From positions 2,725,101 to 2,789,100 of the forward strand of contig NW_009799179.1 in the NCBI RefSeq assembly GCF_000213175.1: DNA of 64,000 bases. The letters run 5' to 3'. How positions within the stretch are numbered: position 1 is the first letter of the stretch; the number at the start of each line of letters is the position of its first letter. The notes beneath the pieces were generated by a model. The model searched no databases, was not told where the DNA came from, and saw nothing but the letters and a program-made list of their open reading frames with translations. The DNA comes from Neurospora tetrasperma FGSC 2508 (taxonomy: Eukaryota > Ascomycota > Sordariomycetes > Sordariales > Sordariaceae). The position numbers and the translations under genes are program-made. This document shows, in pieces, positions 34,901-46,102 of the stretch.

Positions 34901-37666
34901 TGTTTCGGTTTCAACTTCTCCATCATTCGTTCTTTTTCACTATCCCAGTTTCCCCACCACGGGGCCGCCTGAGGTTTTCGAGCATGCAACCCAGATGTAC
35001 ACTAGTACCAGACCAGCTTGTGAGACCCACACGTCCCTCCCTCATAGAGCCGAGATGTGGCTGCTGCCGCCGCCGCTACCACCTGTTTGATACCTCGTGT
35101 ACTGTGTACGCAATGACCATTACCTTCAATTTGCCTCTGTACCTGACTCCTGCGAGTGCCTCATCAACGCCGTTGCCGGAAGGGCATAATGAACATGTCA
35201 TGGGATGATGCGAAATGCCAAATCGATCAGTTCGATCCGACGATATCCTTGCATTGCCACTGCAAGAGTGTCTTTGGTTGCGCCCTCCCCCATCAGTTCG
35301 ATCGATACTTATCTGCTTGGACATCCGCCGCCAGGTCCAAACTGGTGAACAATGCATTCTGGAAGGTCTCTATGGAAGGAGTGACACTCCCTCACAAGAC
35401 TATCGTAACTCCCCTTTTCGGAAAGCACCTCGCTCAACACTCCGGGCTCAGGGATTGGTGAAGGCGGGCCCTGCAAGCAGGTGGAGACGAACGCTCAAAA
35501 GGGAAGGGGCGTGGAAGTCGGCCCAGAGGGGAAATGAAAAACAAATTTTGCAAAGTCGAAAGAGAAGGAAGGTCCTTGTGGTCCCGTCCAAGCCACGGCA
35601 TCGTTGCGCCCAGGGGCCCGGGCTCCCCTCTTCCCAGGGCTCCCACGTTTACGTTCCACGTCCCTCCTCTTCCTTCACTTCGAACTTGGGAGGGGACAGC
35701 CCGGTGCCCACCGGGACAGCAAGCAGCCTCTGCCCGCTGGCTGGCACACGTTCCCTTGGCGACCACCACAATCACAAAACCCAAAATATCTGCACCCAAA
35801 TCTCAGCCTCCCCACTGATGCGGTTCCCATAATTGACTGCTGCCTCTTCACCACCATTGATTCATTCTCTTCTGGGGAACGGTGCAGAAGAGATATACCC
35901 TTTTTGTTTTCCATTTGTCAAAGTAGCAGTATACGAGTCGCCGCCTGTCGTCCTGCTCTACAGTGTCGGAGAGACCCCCAACTCGCTCGCTCGCGTACAC
36001 GTAAAACACGCCGCATCTCCCCGTCTTTCACTTCCTCGGTTCAGCGCCCCAGGTTTTCCAAAGAAATAGACGACGCCGCACAGTGGGAGCACAGGCGCCC
36101 GGAAACAAAAACGCAAAGGAAAGGCAAGAAGGAAAAAGGTATGTTGGCGTACACTACCTATTTGCGTTGTGGTGCACCAGTGTCGCGGTGTGAGAGGGCT
36201 TGCCGCAGGCTTGCGGTGGTCGCTGCCAATCCTTTTATTTTATTTTTTTTGCTTGCCGTCGGGCTTGGCCCAGGGGGGGGCGCATCGTCAACCACAAAAC
36301 TGCCATTCGATCTCTGAAATGCTGTGGTTTTTCCATCACTCCCTCCGGTCTCCGATCGACGAGCGGCTTGCCCCAGCGAGCTGCCACAACACAGCTTCTC
36401 CAGTCGCTCTTGTGACCACACCGAACAGCAGCCCTTTGCAGCCAGTCAAAAAGCTCTCCCAAAGTTGGCAAGGCACAGCTCGCTGATCGCGGCAGAAAAA
36501 CAGGTCCAAGGCTGTCTCCTGACCAGCCCCCGTCGACCACCCAGCAAGGGGTCCACTCGCCGCCTCCATTTCTCCTTTTGCTCCGTCTTTTCGCTGTCCA
36601 CCTCACTCTCCAGACTCTCTGGCCTTTCAGGTCTGCATTTCGTCCCAGTCTGCGAATTTGAACCTGTTCAGTTCCTGTTCTGCCACCAAACCCACCAATT
36701 TCAGGGTTATCCCATCGACCCATCCCAGCATCCTGCCAGCATAATTTCGGACAACCGCAGAGAAGGGCAAAGAAGGTCAAAACCAAGCACCACGCGAGCC
36801 TCAGTCCAGGGTCCCAGCTCAGAAACACAAGAGCCTTCACAAAACCGCGTAGCAGTCGGTGCTCGCTATCTCAAGGGTTGGTACACCACCTTCAAGTCTT
36901 TCAACCTGTCATATTATCCCGCACACCCACCAACCTACCCACCAGCTGGCAACCTCTTTGCCTGCCCATACCATATTTCGTCTTTCATTGCGCGAATGTA
37001 GCACTGCACTGCACTGCACTGCACCGCGACCCTCTCAGGCCCGGCGCTCACACTACGCCTTCTCTAGCTTCCTCGTCTACACCTCTCCGCAAACGTCTTG
37101 GCCAAAACAAACGACTAGGGTCTTTTTCATCACTACACCACTTCCCCCCGACTTTTGCCTATTACCTATACAAAAAAAAAAGTAGAGGGTAGGGTACGTT
37201 TCGATATCCTGACGTCGTCGGTTCTGCTTCGGCCCAGCCCGTCCTCTGCAAAAGGCAACCCTCGACCACTTAGCCCACGGGCCCACGACCCACGCTTTAG
37301 CTTCCTCGCTGCTGCCCCGTGCAGCCTTTTCCAGTTTCCCCCCTCCCCCTTTTTTGGGTGCCTACGATCACTTGCTCGCTCGGAAAAAAAGCGCCTTTGC
37401 CCCTTGAACACTCTATCTTTGCGACACCATTCGCATCCACCACAGTCCATTTTGGTTTGGACACACGGGACGACACGTTGGTGGCAAAAAAAGAAAAAGA
37501 AAAATAGATACCGCCTTACCAAGAGGACGGACGCAAGAGGGAATCGCTCCACAGGCGGACACTTTCGTCCCATCCATACCGACACACCTCTCCTGTGACC
37601 CTTTCCGGTCGCAGCGATATCACGACTATATCAGGACTACTGCCCGCCGTGGACTCGTAATTGACA
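30561..37666. other. Gene-poor stretch, second part, including a likely long leader of the SCOC-like gene
   Basis: No frame here resembles a known family. Features seen: TACCTCTA at 34129-34136; a 37-A run at 31928-31964; a (GCACT)n run at 37001-37024; and a pyrimidine-rich tract through about 35.8-37.6 kb that looks like the promoter and long 5' leader of the downstream gene. A candidate donor (AAAAAGGTATGT) lies at about 36132. Frames at 33598-33861 and 35215-36317 are open but not convincing. Confidence 0.4.
31928..31964 (+). repeat. Poly(A) run of 37
   Basis: Uninterrupted A on the plus strand with no recognisable retrotransposed sequence upstream. Confidence 0.9.
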
Positions 37667-38220
37667 ATGATGGAGGACAATCACATGGGCAAGGTATCCG
37701 GCATGGAGTGGTCAGATTCATCATCCGGGGCGTCCGACGATCAGCAACATGACCAGCAAGAGCAGCCAGTCATCCATGCTCCAGTCCCGGTACGACCACG
37801 ATTGCCGAGCCGAAAGAGCAGTGGGACCATGATCGTACCGCGCGACTCTATTGAGGTTGGCCCGGTCGAGATGACGCTTGGGCCTGACGACGTGAGGGCC
37901 ATGAGCCCGAGGAGAACGAGCCAGGACCTCGAAATGCTGAGCAAGGAGGCAAGAGAAGAGTTGCAAAGGTGAGTTCTTCCTGCCAATGCCGGCTGCCGAT
38001 GACGGCGCTCGCACAGTCATGGATGGTAGGTATGCTAACTGTGAATGACAGGCACGCCAAGGCGCTTCAGGACTCGCTGTTGGCCCTCTTCCACCGTATC
38101 GAGGCTGTCAAAGAGGAACACAACAAGCTCGACAACAATAACAAGTTCCTGCAAAAGTACATTGGTGATCTTATGAGCACTAGCAAGATCACAGCGCCCA
38201 GCAGCCGACCCAAGAAATGA
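37667..38220 (+). CDS. SCOC-like short coiled-coil protein (DUF2205)
   Basis: Exons 37667-37968 and 38052-38220 (intron 83 bp, GTGAGT...CAG), 156 residues. The first ~85 residues are Ser/Gln/Pro-rich and look disordered. The C-terminal ~60 residues form a heptad coiled coil (HAKALQDSLLALFHRIEAVKEEHNKLDNNNKFLQKYIGDLM). Its RIEAVKEE...L...N..L..YI..LM pattern is the hallmark of the SCOC/DUF2205 family. The animal SCOC protein binds Golgi ARL GTPases and acts in autophagy; that role is family knowledge and unproven here. The start is the first ATG (ACAATGATGGAG); the next codon is also ATG. The intron falls just before the coiled coil. Confidence 0.85.
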
Positions 38221-39206
38221 AAGACGTCGAGCATCTTTACCTACGTTTGTTTAGCTGGGATGACGAACAATGTTCGACACGAAGCACATGGCTTCATCAA
38301 AAAGAACGGACCTAATTCAGGCTATGATGCCTTACGACATGATCCGACTCGAATTTGCCAGCAGGGGGGCTATATGGAAAAGCGGCGAGCGTTTATACCG
38401 ACTTGGTGGATCTCAACAACGCGGAATCTTTTGGCCATCTTCTCGGAGTGTATCTTCAGAAAGAGAAGGTTCCGTTGTGCCTGCATAAGCACTCGATTCA
38501 AGACGGCACGCGTCGGTTCTTTCCCGACTCGGATTTTTTTTCTCCGACGACGCAAACGGCTCAGGGTCTGGATGACGTCTGCACGGCTTTGATCGTGGAG
38601 CATCCGGATCCTACGCATTATCCGTTGTTTCAACCATTGGCGTCTACCATGGGTTTTGGGTTCTTTTCAACTTCTCTTTCTTTGTTCTTTTTGCGAGTCG
38701 CCTTTGCCTCACATGGGTTAAGAGTTTGATACCATTTATACGCGACTCGCTCTGGGGTGGCATGGAAAATATTATTGGGGAATTATGCACTATACATTGG
38801 CCAAGGCAACGACCACTTGGCCGACGAGCTTGGTTACTGGACATGGACTTGGGGAAGCATTACACTATGGCGTTGTCCGGAGTCTCGTCTGTCTATTTTG
38901 GGCCAAGTTGGCTTGTTATCATTACGACGTGGAAGAGGAAGAGAGGGGGGTTGTGTAAATAGGAAACTTCCGTTTGTTCAAGAATACCGACACAATCAAA
39001 CTCGAAGCCAGTGTCCATGCAAGGTTAATTATCGAAACTCGAAAGGAAGGGTTCAGCTTCTTACCTGGATGAGAAGCCTTAATTATGTCATGAGGCGCAG
39101 GTCTTCGGGTGTTCGATAATACGGTCGTAGCGCCAGGGTAAGATTTCTTCGCAATGATAAGCTTGCGCCGCTCGACGTTGATTTCAAGATGGAAAGACTT
39201 TTTTTT

Positions 39207-39259
<53 letters not shown>

Positions 39260-40406
39260 ATCATGGTGACAAGAAGCCGGTCGTTGGCATAGATAGACGG
39301 TTTGGGTTATCACGGGCCAGGCATAGTGCCACGACATGGACAAGATTTTTGTGTTTTTCAGGGTCCTGTTTATCTTCCAGTTCTTGGTCAGGCCGGACAC
39401 AGACATGGACACAATTGCGCAACTTGACCCTGATCTTCGCGGTTGCACTGTGCTTGCGAAGCTTTTGTCGCACGCTCACCCACTTTCAACGAGTTGCCGG
39501 CCAAGCGGTTCGGTTTGTTCGAATTTGGAAAGCCGAGCGACAGAAGGGAGGACCCGCAAAACAGGCGCAACCCAACTGTCGTGAGCGTCCAGTGAGGACT
39601 CCTCATCTGATCCATCCGATTTCACGCGGGATTCCAGGGGCCCAATTCAACTCCCACCGAACCCTTGTTTGCTGTTTTTGTTCTCCGCCTTCCGCCTTCC
39701 GCCCTCCGCTCGTCGCTTGTCGCGCATTGCCGGCCGGATGGCCTTCGTGCCCCTTTGTTTTCGTTGTTTGTTATTGTTTTGTTTTGTTGGTCGGCAAGAT
39801 TGTTATGCCTACTGCGTACAAGATCCATGAAAAAGGAAGTGCACAGGGATGACGGTGATGATTTTAGAGCTCTCCCCGCCTCCGGCTTTTTCCCAATCCG
39901 TGTTCTTCGTCAATGTCGGGATGGAGGGGAAGCTCACAAATAGGCATTAAAAATTTGTTCACATTTTGCACATGTGGAAACTCGTCCAAAAATGACCTTG
40001 ACGATCCGACGGGCGGTGTTCGGCGTCTTTTGCAGCATGGCTGCACAGGAAACCATCCTGCAATCATACTCCACCCACTGGCCTGACAACGACATGAATG
40101 CATTCCCGCCCGAGGGCTGGCTGGTGCCTGCCACTACACTACCTCACCCGCCGGCGGGCACCCAGTCATTCAACCACCAGGGATTGATGCTGCAACACCG
40201 TATTGCAAACATTGCAAACACAGTGAGTAAAAGACAAAGAATTCAGCAGCCAACCGGCACTGCACGCGGCCTGCAGGCTTTATCATGGATTAGGGGATGC
40301 ACGCAGGGTTTGGCTTGGCTAGGAAAGCAGATAAGGGGAAAGACAATGACGTCTTGTGCCTTATAGGGAAATGGACGGCATCATTTTGTCAACCTAGCAA
40401 AGTCAA
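38221..40406. other. Intergenic, downstream of the SCOC-like gene to tRNA-Lys
   Basis: Presumed 3' untranslated sequence, then no supported gene. A 43-A run at 39212-39254 is preceded by a T-run, giving a potential hairpin. The frame 39992-40366 (from ATG) encodes about 124 residues with no likeness to a known family and is not called. Confidence 0.45.
39212..39254 (+). repeat. Poly(A) run of 43
   Basis: Uninterrupted A preceded by a pyrimidine run (about 39199-39211). No recognisable mobile element is attached. Confidence 0.9.
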
Positions 40407-40495
40407 GCCCGTGTGGCGCAATTGGTTAGCGCGTCAGACTTTTACGAACAAGTGAAGTGATCTGAATGTTGCGAGTTCGAGTCTCGCCGTGGGCG
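40407..40495 (+). tRNA. tRNA-Lys (anticodon UUU) with a 15-nt intron
   Basis: The acceptor arm GCCCGTG pairs with CGTGGGC (two G-U wobbles), with discriminator G at 40495. D arm GCGC...GCGC. Anticodon stem TCAGA/TCTGA with loop CT-TTT-A + A, intron 40445-40459 between positions 37 and 38. The T arm GCGAG TTCGAGT CTCGC is perfect. The body resembles fungal tRNA-Arg(UCU), but the anticodon reads UUU. A T-rich stretch from 40501 suits Pol III termination. Confidence 0.85.
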
Positions 40496-42492
40496 GCTTG
40501 ATTTTCTTTCTTCTTTTTTTCACCTTTTGAATCTACGAGACTCTTTCCATTTCAATTGTCTACAACCTTTTTGGCAATGCCGTAGTAGAATCGTGCCCTA
40601 CGAAGATTTGTTTTGAGAACTTTACCTTTTTAGAATGCATCTCATATTCTCGTTTGGCGTTCGTGGATCGCTGGGTCTGCAGTATCCGGAACGAACAATC
40701 GTGCTCAAAATGTTTGCAATTCTACGGTTGATCAGTGTTGATAAAGCTTCGCACCTTCCGCGTTTGCACTCATGTACTGGCACACAACGTGGGATATAAC
40801 GAACTCAATCATTCAGCCCTTAACTTACATTATCGCCTTTTCAAAACTATTCTCGACTGCAAAAGCATATGCCTTGAGGCATCAGATCCGCCAATCCGAA
40901 ATCGGCCTTACTTGGGCAAGAGCTTCGGTCCCATATGTGCCAATGCCGGGCTTTACTTGACAGACTCAATATTGATCTCATGGAGGCCTCTTTGCGGCCA
41001 TGGCCTGAAGTGTCCAAGACGTCAAGATGGAGGAGGTTGGGTTCGGACGTACACAACCACATATGCCCAGGCACGTTCGTAACAATCAAGAAAGAGGAAA
41101 TCACTGCATTCAGCTGGGGACCAAGCATGCATTCCGACTAATCCTACCTGTAGGCAAGCATATCTCCGTGCTCAGGATATGAGGTTTATGTCGACAAACT
41201 GCTGTTACACTCAAGTATGTCATGTCACGGACGACTTGCTCCCATTGAAGGCAATGAAGGGTGAGTCGGTTTCCGTCTTTTTTCTTTTTTTCTTTTTGGC
41301 TTCACAATTTCAAATCCCAGAGGATCGAGAATGAAATAGGAAGCCCGGCCTGCGAAGTCTGATGTTTGCTTCAAGTCTCAATGTGAAGCCAGTCGTTTAT
41401 TCTGCCCGCTCAAGAAACCCGAGTGTCCTGCTCTACTCCCGGTTTGCTTCCAGTCCTCTACCTGTCTACCTCTACTTATTCCTCTACCCAGGCAGTGAAC
41501 ACATCAAATGAGCTCACTGATCAGTTCGTGCAGATAAGATACACAAATTGGAAGTTCACAGTGTTCTTCCCAAATCAGGTAGGGCTCGCTGGGCTATCAG
41601 GTAGGAAATCTGGAAAAGTACCTCTATCTACCTCACTTGTGTTTGTTGCCGTTCCTTCCTCCAAGGAAGTGAGGCTCTCTGCGTCGTGTGAAGGTAAATG
41701 GGAGTTGGCGAAAGCCGGTCCCCATCTCACTCAACTGCCCATTTTCAGGTACTTGACTCCCACCGCCCTCGGGCTTTGAGCCTCGAAGCATGTGCTTCGT
41801 CATACCATTGGGGTTAATGGTCTAGCTCTGCAGCTCATATCCATGCCACCAATCTTCCATGCCAGTCAGTTCCGTCAACATTGAAACTGTAGCCCCATTT
41901 GCTTCTTTTCCTTTTCCTGGAGGGAAAGGTCAGATAATCCTACAGGTACCCGAGAACCGCCCTGGAAGAGGTCAGCTGCTGCACTTGATATCAGACGGAA
42001 TGGCCCAGCCTCCTAGGTGTCATCTGGAGCAATCCATAGAGGTACTCATCCGACAAGCAGGTAGCACAGCCACAATCTTGTTGCCCGTGAGCTCTGTGAC
42101 TAAATTGAACCCCTCCACCTTCGATCCCTGACTGCCACTGGCCTTGCTCTACATCTGAGGACTGTAGAGCCGTGCAACGCGTCATCAAAAAGCCAGACTG
42201 CAGTTCGGACGCACGTTGACTACCTCTAGGCAACAACAACTCCCTTTTTCTTTCTCAGCCGAGGGGTTCTGAGCTCAAACACAGCCCCAAGCCCCGCACT
42301 GATTCTTTCTTCTACACGAGCACAAATTCTCCAGTCGTCTCGTTCCACCTATCTCCTCTTCCCTTCTTCCCTTTCTCACATAACAAACCCTCGAGTAGCC
42401 CGTCTCGTTCTTCTTTCCACGCAGTTTACTCGCTCTTACTTCTTCCTCTCCTTCACAAAGCAAGTCGTAAACCAGCAAGGTGGACAAGATCA
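40496..42492. other. Intergenic, 2.0 kb
   Basis: No gene supported. TAGAGGTA/TACCTCTA motifs at 41467, 41619, 42037 and 42221 make this the densest stretch for that motif. Confidence 0.45.
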
Positions 42493-42822
42493 TTGTCGCC
42501 GCCTATCGTTGGCAGTAGCATCTTCACTGCTGCCGGCATCGTCGACGCCATCGACGCCATCTCACCCTCGCCTGGCATCGTCCTGGTTGCCACCCTCATC
42601 TTCAAGCTCCTCGTCTGGGCTGACTGTGCTTTGCTCGCCGAGCTCAATGTTTCTCCCGATGTAGAGGTAACGTGAGTTAAATCCGTCATCATTAGCTTAC
42701 AACTTCGCTTTCCTTTCATCACGTCCTTTCTCCCGTCATCTTTACGATCTTCATGATCTTCTCCTTCTGCCCTCAAGATCGATAATCCGGGCTCCTTCTA
42801 CGCCGTCAACCCCAGTTTGTGA
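42493..42822 (+). pseudogene. Remnant or unresolved small gene with one hydrophobic segment
   Basis: Two candidate exons (about 42493-42666 and 42778-42822) join in phase with a GTAACG...CAAG intron. They would encode a hydrophobic segment (SPGIVLVATLIFKLLVW) and end ...FYAVNPSL. No ATG is found in frame near the 5' end, so the start is missing or lies on an exon I cannot find. Codons look Neurospora-like. TAGAGGTA overlaps the donor (42662-42669). Confidence 0.3.
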
Positions 42823-42868
42823 TGGAAATCTGAAACGATACTGACAGAAATAGACCACCACCAACACC

Positions 42869-43087
42869 ATGGCTCCTCACGCTGCCAACGTTCATGTTCC
42901 TGGTTCTGCGGGGCCATGCAACAGAAGGCCCAACAAACCCAGCAGCAAGCCATGACGGACTGGAGTAGGTGTTGGATGGAAATGTCCGGTATGCCTGGCA
43001 TGAATGGCATGATCCCTCAGAACTGCATGCCATAGATGTTCCATCCCAGGCATGCCGGGCACATTCAGTTACAACGTTGTGGTTGTA
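42869..43087 (+). pseudogene. Decayed coding fragment (MAPHAANVHVPGS...)
   Basis: An ATG in good context (AACACCATGGCT) opens a frame that closes after 28 codons, but coding-like sequence continues in the other frames (QQKAQQTQQQAMTDW, then GMPGMNGMIPQ, then MPGTFSYNVVV before a GTAAGT). This pattern of frame changes suggests a dead gene. Family unknown. Confidence 0.3.
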
Positions 43088-43185
43088 AGTACAACACACC
43101 CTTCTTCCATGCGAAACCCGTTCTTTTAACGATCAGTCACTGACCTGCTCCAGTCAACAACTCCAACCAAAGACTGCTCCCCGTT

Positions 43186-43511
43186 CCGTGGCCCAGCGAC
43201 GTCCCCAAGTAGCAACAACTGTCAATCAACCCTACCCCTCTCGTCATCGTTCTCTTCCTCTTCTTCTTCGTAACCTTCTTCGGCCTGACATTGTTGGCTA
43301 CGAGCAAGCACATGCACCACGCTCACAAGCTGGGCGTCCTATACGTCGTAGTCTCCGTAACCCGCGAATGGTTGAATCAGGCAAAGGCCCATGAACAGCC
43401 CACCGCCCTCGTTGCTCAGGATTCACCTGCAGCGCCCGTACGTGCTGGACGACACGCGCCGTTTGAGGTCCAATCAACGACAACCCCGACTATGACAACC
43501 GTCCCCGCGTA
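43186..43511 (+). pseudogene. Module related to the 20.4 kb locus, membrane-segment frame on the plus strand
   Basis: 43233-43330 is about 80% alike, in inverted orientation, to 20435-20530. About 43435-43475 matches the adjoining part (ACGTGCTGGACGAC), with roughly 110 bp of extra sequence between. On the plus strand it encodes a hydrophobic segment (VIVLFLFFFVTFFGLTLLA) and KHMHHAH. On the minus strand it encodes an acidic stretch like that of the 19-21 kb gene. There is no clear start. It is a duplicated fragment rather than a proven gene. Confidence 0.4.
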
Positions 43512-43635
43512 AAGCGGACCACCGGCATTCCCAAATCCTTCCTCAAGACAGCAGACAAAGCCACGACCCAGCGGGACAACAAAGACCAGACCACTAACGA
43601 TCTTTGTGTGTTTTTTGTGTTGCTTTCCCAGCATC

Positions 43636-44094
43636 ATGGTCAATGCTGACGGAGAGTTCGTCATCGCCGAGCCTGACAAGGCTTCATGGGAACAGTTTCA
43701 GGCCAAGGCCATATCGGATTCTGCAGCCCAAAAGGCTACTCATGAGGGAGACAAGGAGATTCAGGAGCGTGGGCTGGAGTGCCCCATCGACCACAGGTTG
43801 TTCATAGACCCAATGAAGACACCCACTCCAGTCCACGCTCCTGGCAAACAAGGAAAAGGAAGAAGAAAAGGTTCAAAGAATAAACCTCAAAAAAAAAGAG
43901 AGAAAAAAGACAAAAAAAGAAAAAAAAAAAAGACAAAAAGAAAAAGAGAAAAAAAAAAGAAGAAGAAGAAAAGAAAAACTATTCTCAACCTCATCCTTCT
44001 TCCCTTTACCACCCTTTCCTTCCTCTTTACTCGTGTCGAAGTCCGGAAAACTCGAGAGCCTTCCCCTATCCGTATGCCCACTACGAGCGGCTGA
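43636..44094 (+). CDS. Hypothetical Lys-rich protein, possibly part of a decayed gene
   Basis: ATG right after an acceptor-like TTTCCCAG (43631); 152 residues. The first ~75 (MVNADGEFVIAEPDKASWEQF...IDHRLFIDPMKT) look like ordinary protein, then a long Lys/Arg simple-sequence run follows from an A-rich tract (43850-43978). The 3' part of the frame runs antisense through a copy of the orphan gene's basic-tail module, so the true end is probably earlier or spliced. Part of it is duplicated at 44103 onward. No family recognised. Confidence 0.3.
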   Translation: MVNADGEFVIAEPDKASWEQFQAKAISDSAAQKATHEGDKEIQERGLECPIDHRLFIDPMKTPTPVHAPGKQGKGRRKGSKNKPQKKREKKDKKRKKKKTKRKREKKKKKKKRKTILNLILLPFTTLSFLFTRVEVRKTREPSPIRMPTTSG

Positions 44095-44290
44095 TAGAAG
44101 TCTACTCCTGAGGGAGATAAGGAGATTCAGGAGCGTGGGCTGGGGTGCCCCATCGACCACAGGTTGTTCATAGACCCAATGAAGACACCACTCCAGCCCA
44201 CGCTCTTGACAAGAATCAAACGTACACAAGAAAAAAAAAATGAAAAATAAACTCTAAAAAAAAACGAGAAAAAGGAAACCGCCAAAAAAA
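43737..44290 (+). repeat. Direct duplication, two copies of about 190 bp offset by 366 bp
   Basis: Copy 1 (about 43737-43925) and copy 2 (about 44103-44290) both run from TACTC(A/C)TGAGGGAGA, through a nearly identical stretch (GGAGATTCAGGAGCG ... AGACCCAATGAAGAC), into A-rich DNA. The first ~105 bp differ at only a few positions. Between them lies the minus-strand basic-tail module (43985-44100). Confidence 0.8.
43985..44100 (-). pseudogene. Copy of the C-terminal basic module of the 19-21 kb orphan gene
   Basis: Minus-strand frame SAARSGHTDRGRLSSFP followed by KGGKGKKDE aligns with AARSGRTDKGRPSSLP...KGGKGKKDV of the orphan gene (about 21120-21225, plus strand). Relative to that gene, the acidic module (43.27 kb) and the basic module (44.05 kb) are in swapped order here, so this is a shuffled copy. 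It passes into a pyrimidine run on the minus strand. Confidence 0.55.
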
Positions 44291-44310
44291 AAGAGAAAAG
44301 AAGAGAAAAG

Positions 44311-44334
44311 AAAAAAAAAAAAAAAAAAAAAAAA
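44311..44334 (+). repeat. Poly(A) run of 24 within a purine tract
   Basis: Part of an A/G-only stretch from about 44284 to 44346 that ends the second copy of the direct duplication. Confidence 0.85.
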
Positions 44335-44379
44335 GAGAGGAAGGGTTAACCTTGTCAATAACCGCCTCGAACCAGCGAG

Positions 44380-44693
44380 ACCACGGCACAACCCAGTTTT
44401 CCTGCAACTTGTACTTCTTAATCCTGCTAGCGAGTCGCGGGGACGCAGGGCGCTCAGGAACTCGAGGCGGGCCAACAGCGACTGGCAAGCTACATGAAGC
44501 GCTTGGAGGAAGAACAAAAGAAGATCAACGACATCAGGTATGCTCGAGATGAATCCGAACAAGCGGGCAAGTACCAGACCCTCTCAGCAGCAGAGAGAGC
44601 AACCATGCCGAAGCATATCAAACTGCCAAAGAGGCCTTGCTGGGAGTGTTGGATCGCCAGAGAGCAGATATTAGGCTTGATATTGAGATGAAG
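44380..44693 (+). pseudogene. Decayed coiled-coil coding fragment
   Basis: One frame gives YMKRLEEEQKKINDIRYARD...AGKYQTLSAAERA. A frame one base over then continues with coding-like NHAEAYQTAKEALLGVLDR and RADIRLDIEMK before a stop at 44693-44695. The change of frame near 44600 suggests a dead gene, an unseen intron or a sequence error. Helical and charged; no family recognised. Confidence 0.35.
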
Positions 44694-44697
44694 TGAG

Positions 44698-45132
44698 CAA
44701 AGATCGTAGAGTTGCCGGCTGATTGGTGGAAGAAGCTGTCTACCGTAGTGGGAAAATCTGTTTCCAGACATGCGTTGTAGTTGTTGGACAATAACCACAA
44801 TCAATGTTTTCTAGCCAATGCATGTTTCTTATAGGGGTGGTAGGCGTTGTAATATAGAGGTAGTAGGTAAGTATCCTTGGTTTGAAAGCTGGGTCGGGTC
44901 CGAATTTCGAAATTTCTCAAAAGTCTCAAAGTCCCTCTTTCCCCCAACAATCATCCCCTTTGAATCAGTGCAATAGAAAGAACCAAGCATTCCTTCCATC
45001 TTTTATCTCAAAGTTGTTCCAGACTCACCACTCGCAGCAGCGCATCACCACTTCAGCATAGNGGTACGGCATAGCAGGACTTCATTCCACCCATCACTAT
45101 AAACCCAACATCTTGGCCAAAATTTCAACAAG
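44698..45132. other. Intergenic up to tRNA-Phe
   Basis: Contains TAGAGGTA at 44855-44862 and one undetermined base (n) at 45062. No gene supported. Confidence 0.5.
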
Positions 45133-45221
45133 GCGGGTTTAGCTCAGTTGGGAGAGCGTCAGACTGAAGTCCACTTCACTCATAAATCTGAAGGTCGTGT
45201 GTTCGATCCACACAAACCGCA
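45133..45221 (+). tRNA. tRNA-Phe (anticodon GAA) with a 16-nt intron
   Basis: Acceptor GCGGGTT with AAACCGC keeps the G-A mismatch at pair 5 known from other eukaryotic tRNA-Phe. Discriminator A at 45221. D arm GCTCAGTTGGGAGAGC. Anticodon GAA at 45166-45168 in loop CTGAAG + A, with intron 45170-45185. T arm GTGTG TTCGATC CACAC. T-rich termination region from about 45230. Confidence 0.95.
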
Positions 45222-46102
45222 TCAACTTCTCTTTTTCTTGTTTTGAACGTCAAAATTGCCGTAGTGGAGTTGTGGCCGAAACAAAAAAATGGATGCTCGG
45301 GAGGGCAGAGCAGGGGTCATCCTTTTTTTTCTTCCCTTTTTTACCCTAGTGACTTTGACACTGTGAATATGACTCGCGTATAAGTCATAGATTTGGAATT
45401 GCTTGCCAGAGTCTCAAAGAGGAACTGAAGAGGTTAAGTTGAGAGAACTGCGAACTGCCTATAAGTGCGAATTTATTAATAATACCTCTAATCGATAGAG
45501 GCCGGAAACGCTTGCTAGGCTTTCATCCGTTGCCGCTGCAGTATATTACACAATCCGCCTAGCTCTTTCCTCATAACAAAAGGCACCCAACAAGGGCATA
45601 AAAAGTTCGGTAGCCCGGTTCCCAATTGACGGGTTATTATATAACATAGCATCACCATAAGCCAGGCAATAGCCGGAGCGCAGGGCTGACCAACTGGGTC
45701 TCGTAGGACTATACATAGAGAATTGGAGGCCGAGTAGTGACAAGGGTGGTGTGTCTTTTCGTTGCAACATGCTCTGAACTTGGCTTCAACCCCCACGCTT
45801 ACCAGCAACCTTTTCTTCACTCAGTTGTACCGAGAAAGCTACAGTGTCATCTGTGTAGGGCTGTGTGCTGCCGAGACCGAGGCGCTGGTTCTTTCCATCG
45901 CTGGTGAGAACCGACTCGCCGAGAATTGCTCAAGTCATGAGTTCGGAGATCTTTAACAAGGTACTCCTTCGTTGAAGACCAGAAGAACTCGATAAATGTA
46001 GCGAGAAATCTTGGAGGTAAACACTTTCAAGCCTTGTATGGTCATATCCCTCCACGATGTTAGTTTAGTAATGAAAAAGGTCCGGATTCAAGCTGAAGGT
46101 GA
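45222..46102. other. Intergenic
   Basis: TACCTCTA at 45483-45490. The frame 45762-45956 is open but unsupported; it could hold an upstream exon for the fragment at 46103. Confidence 0.4.

Noticed and set aside
35215-36317. Overlapping plus-strand frames of 205 and 237 codons
   Set aside because: Different frames overlap with no family likeness, little codon bias and no splice logic. Pyrimidine-rich leader-like DNA explains the lack of stops.
31928-39254. Poly(A) runs as tails of processed genes or LINE copies
   Set aside because: No coding or element sequence could be recognised upstream of either run, and no target duplications were found.
42869-42952. Similarity of MAPHAANV here to the MAPCVANV start of the 19221 gene
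   Set aside because: Only the first few residues agree and the nucleotide match fades quickly. Kept as separate observations.
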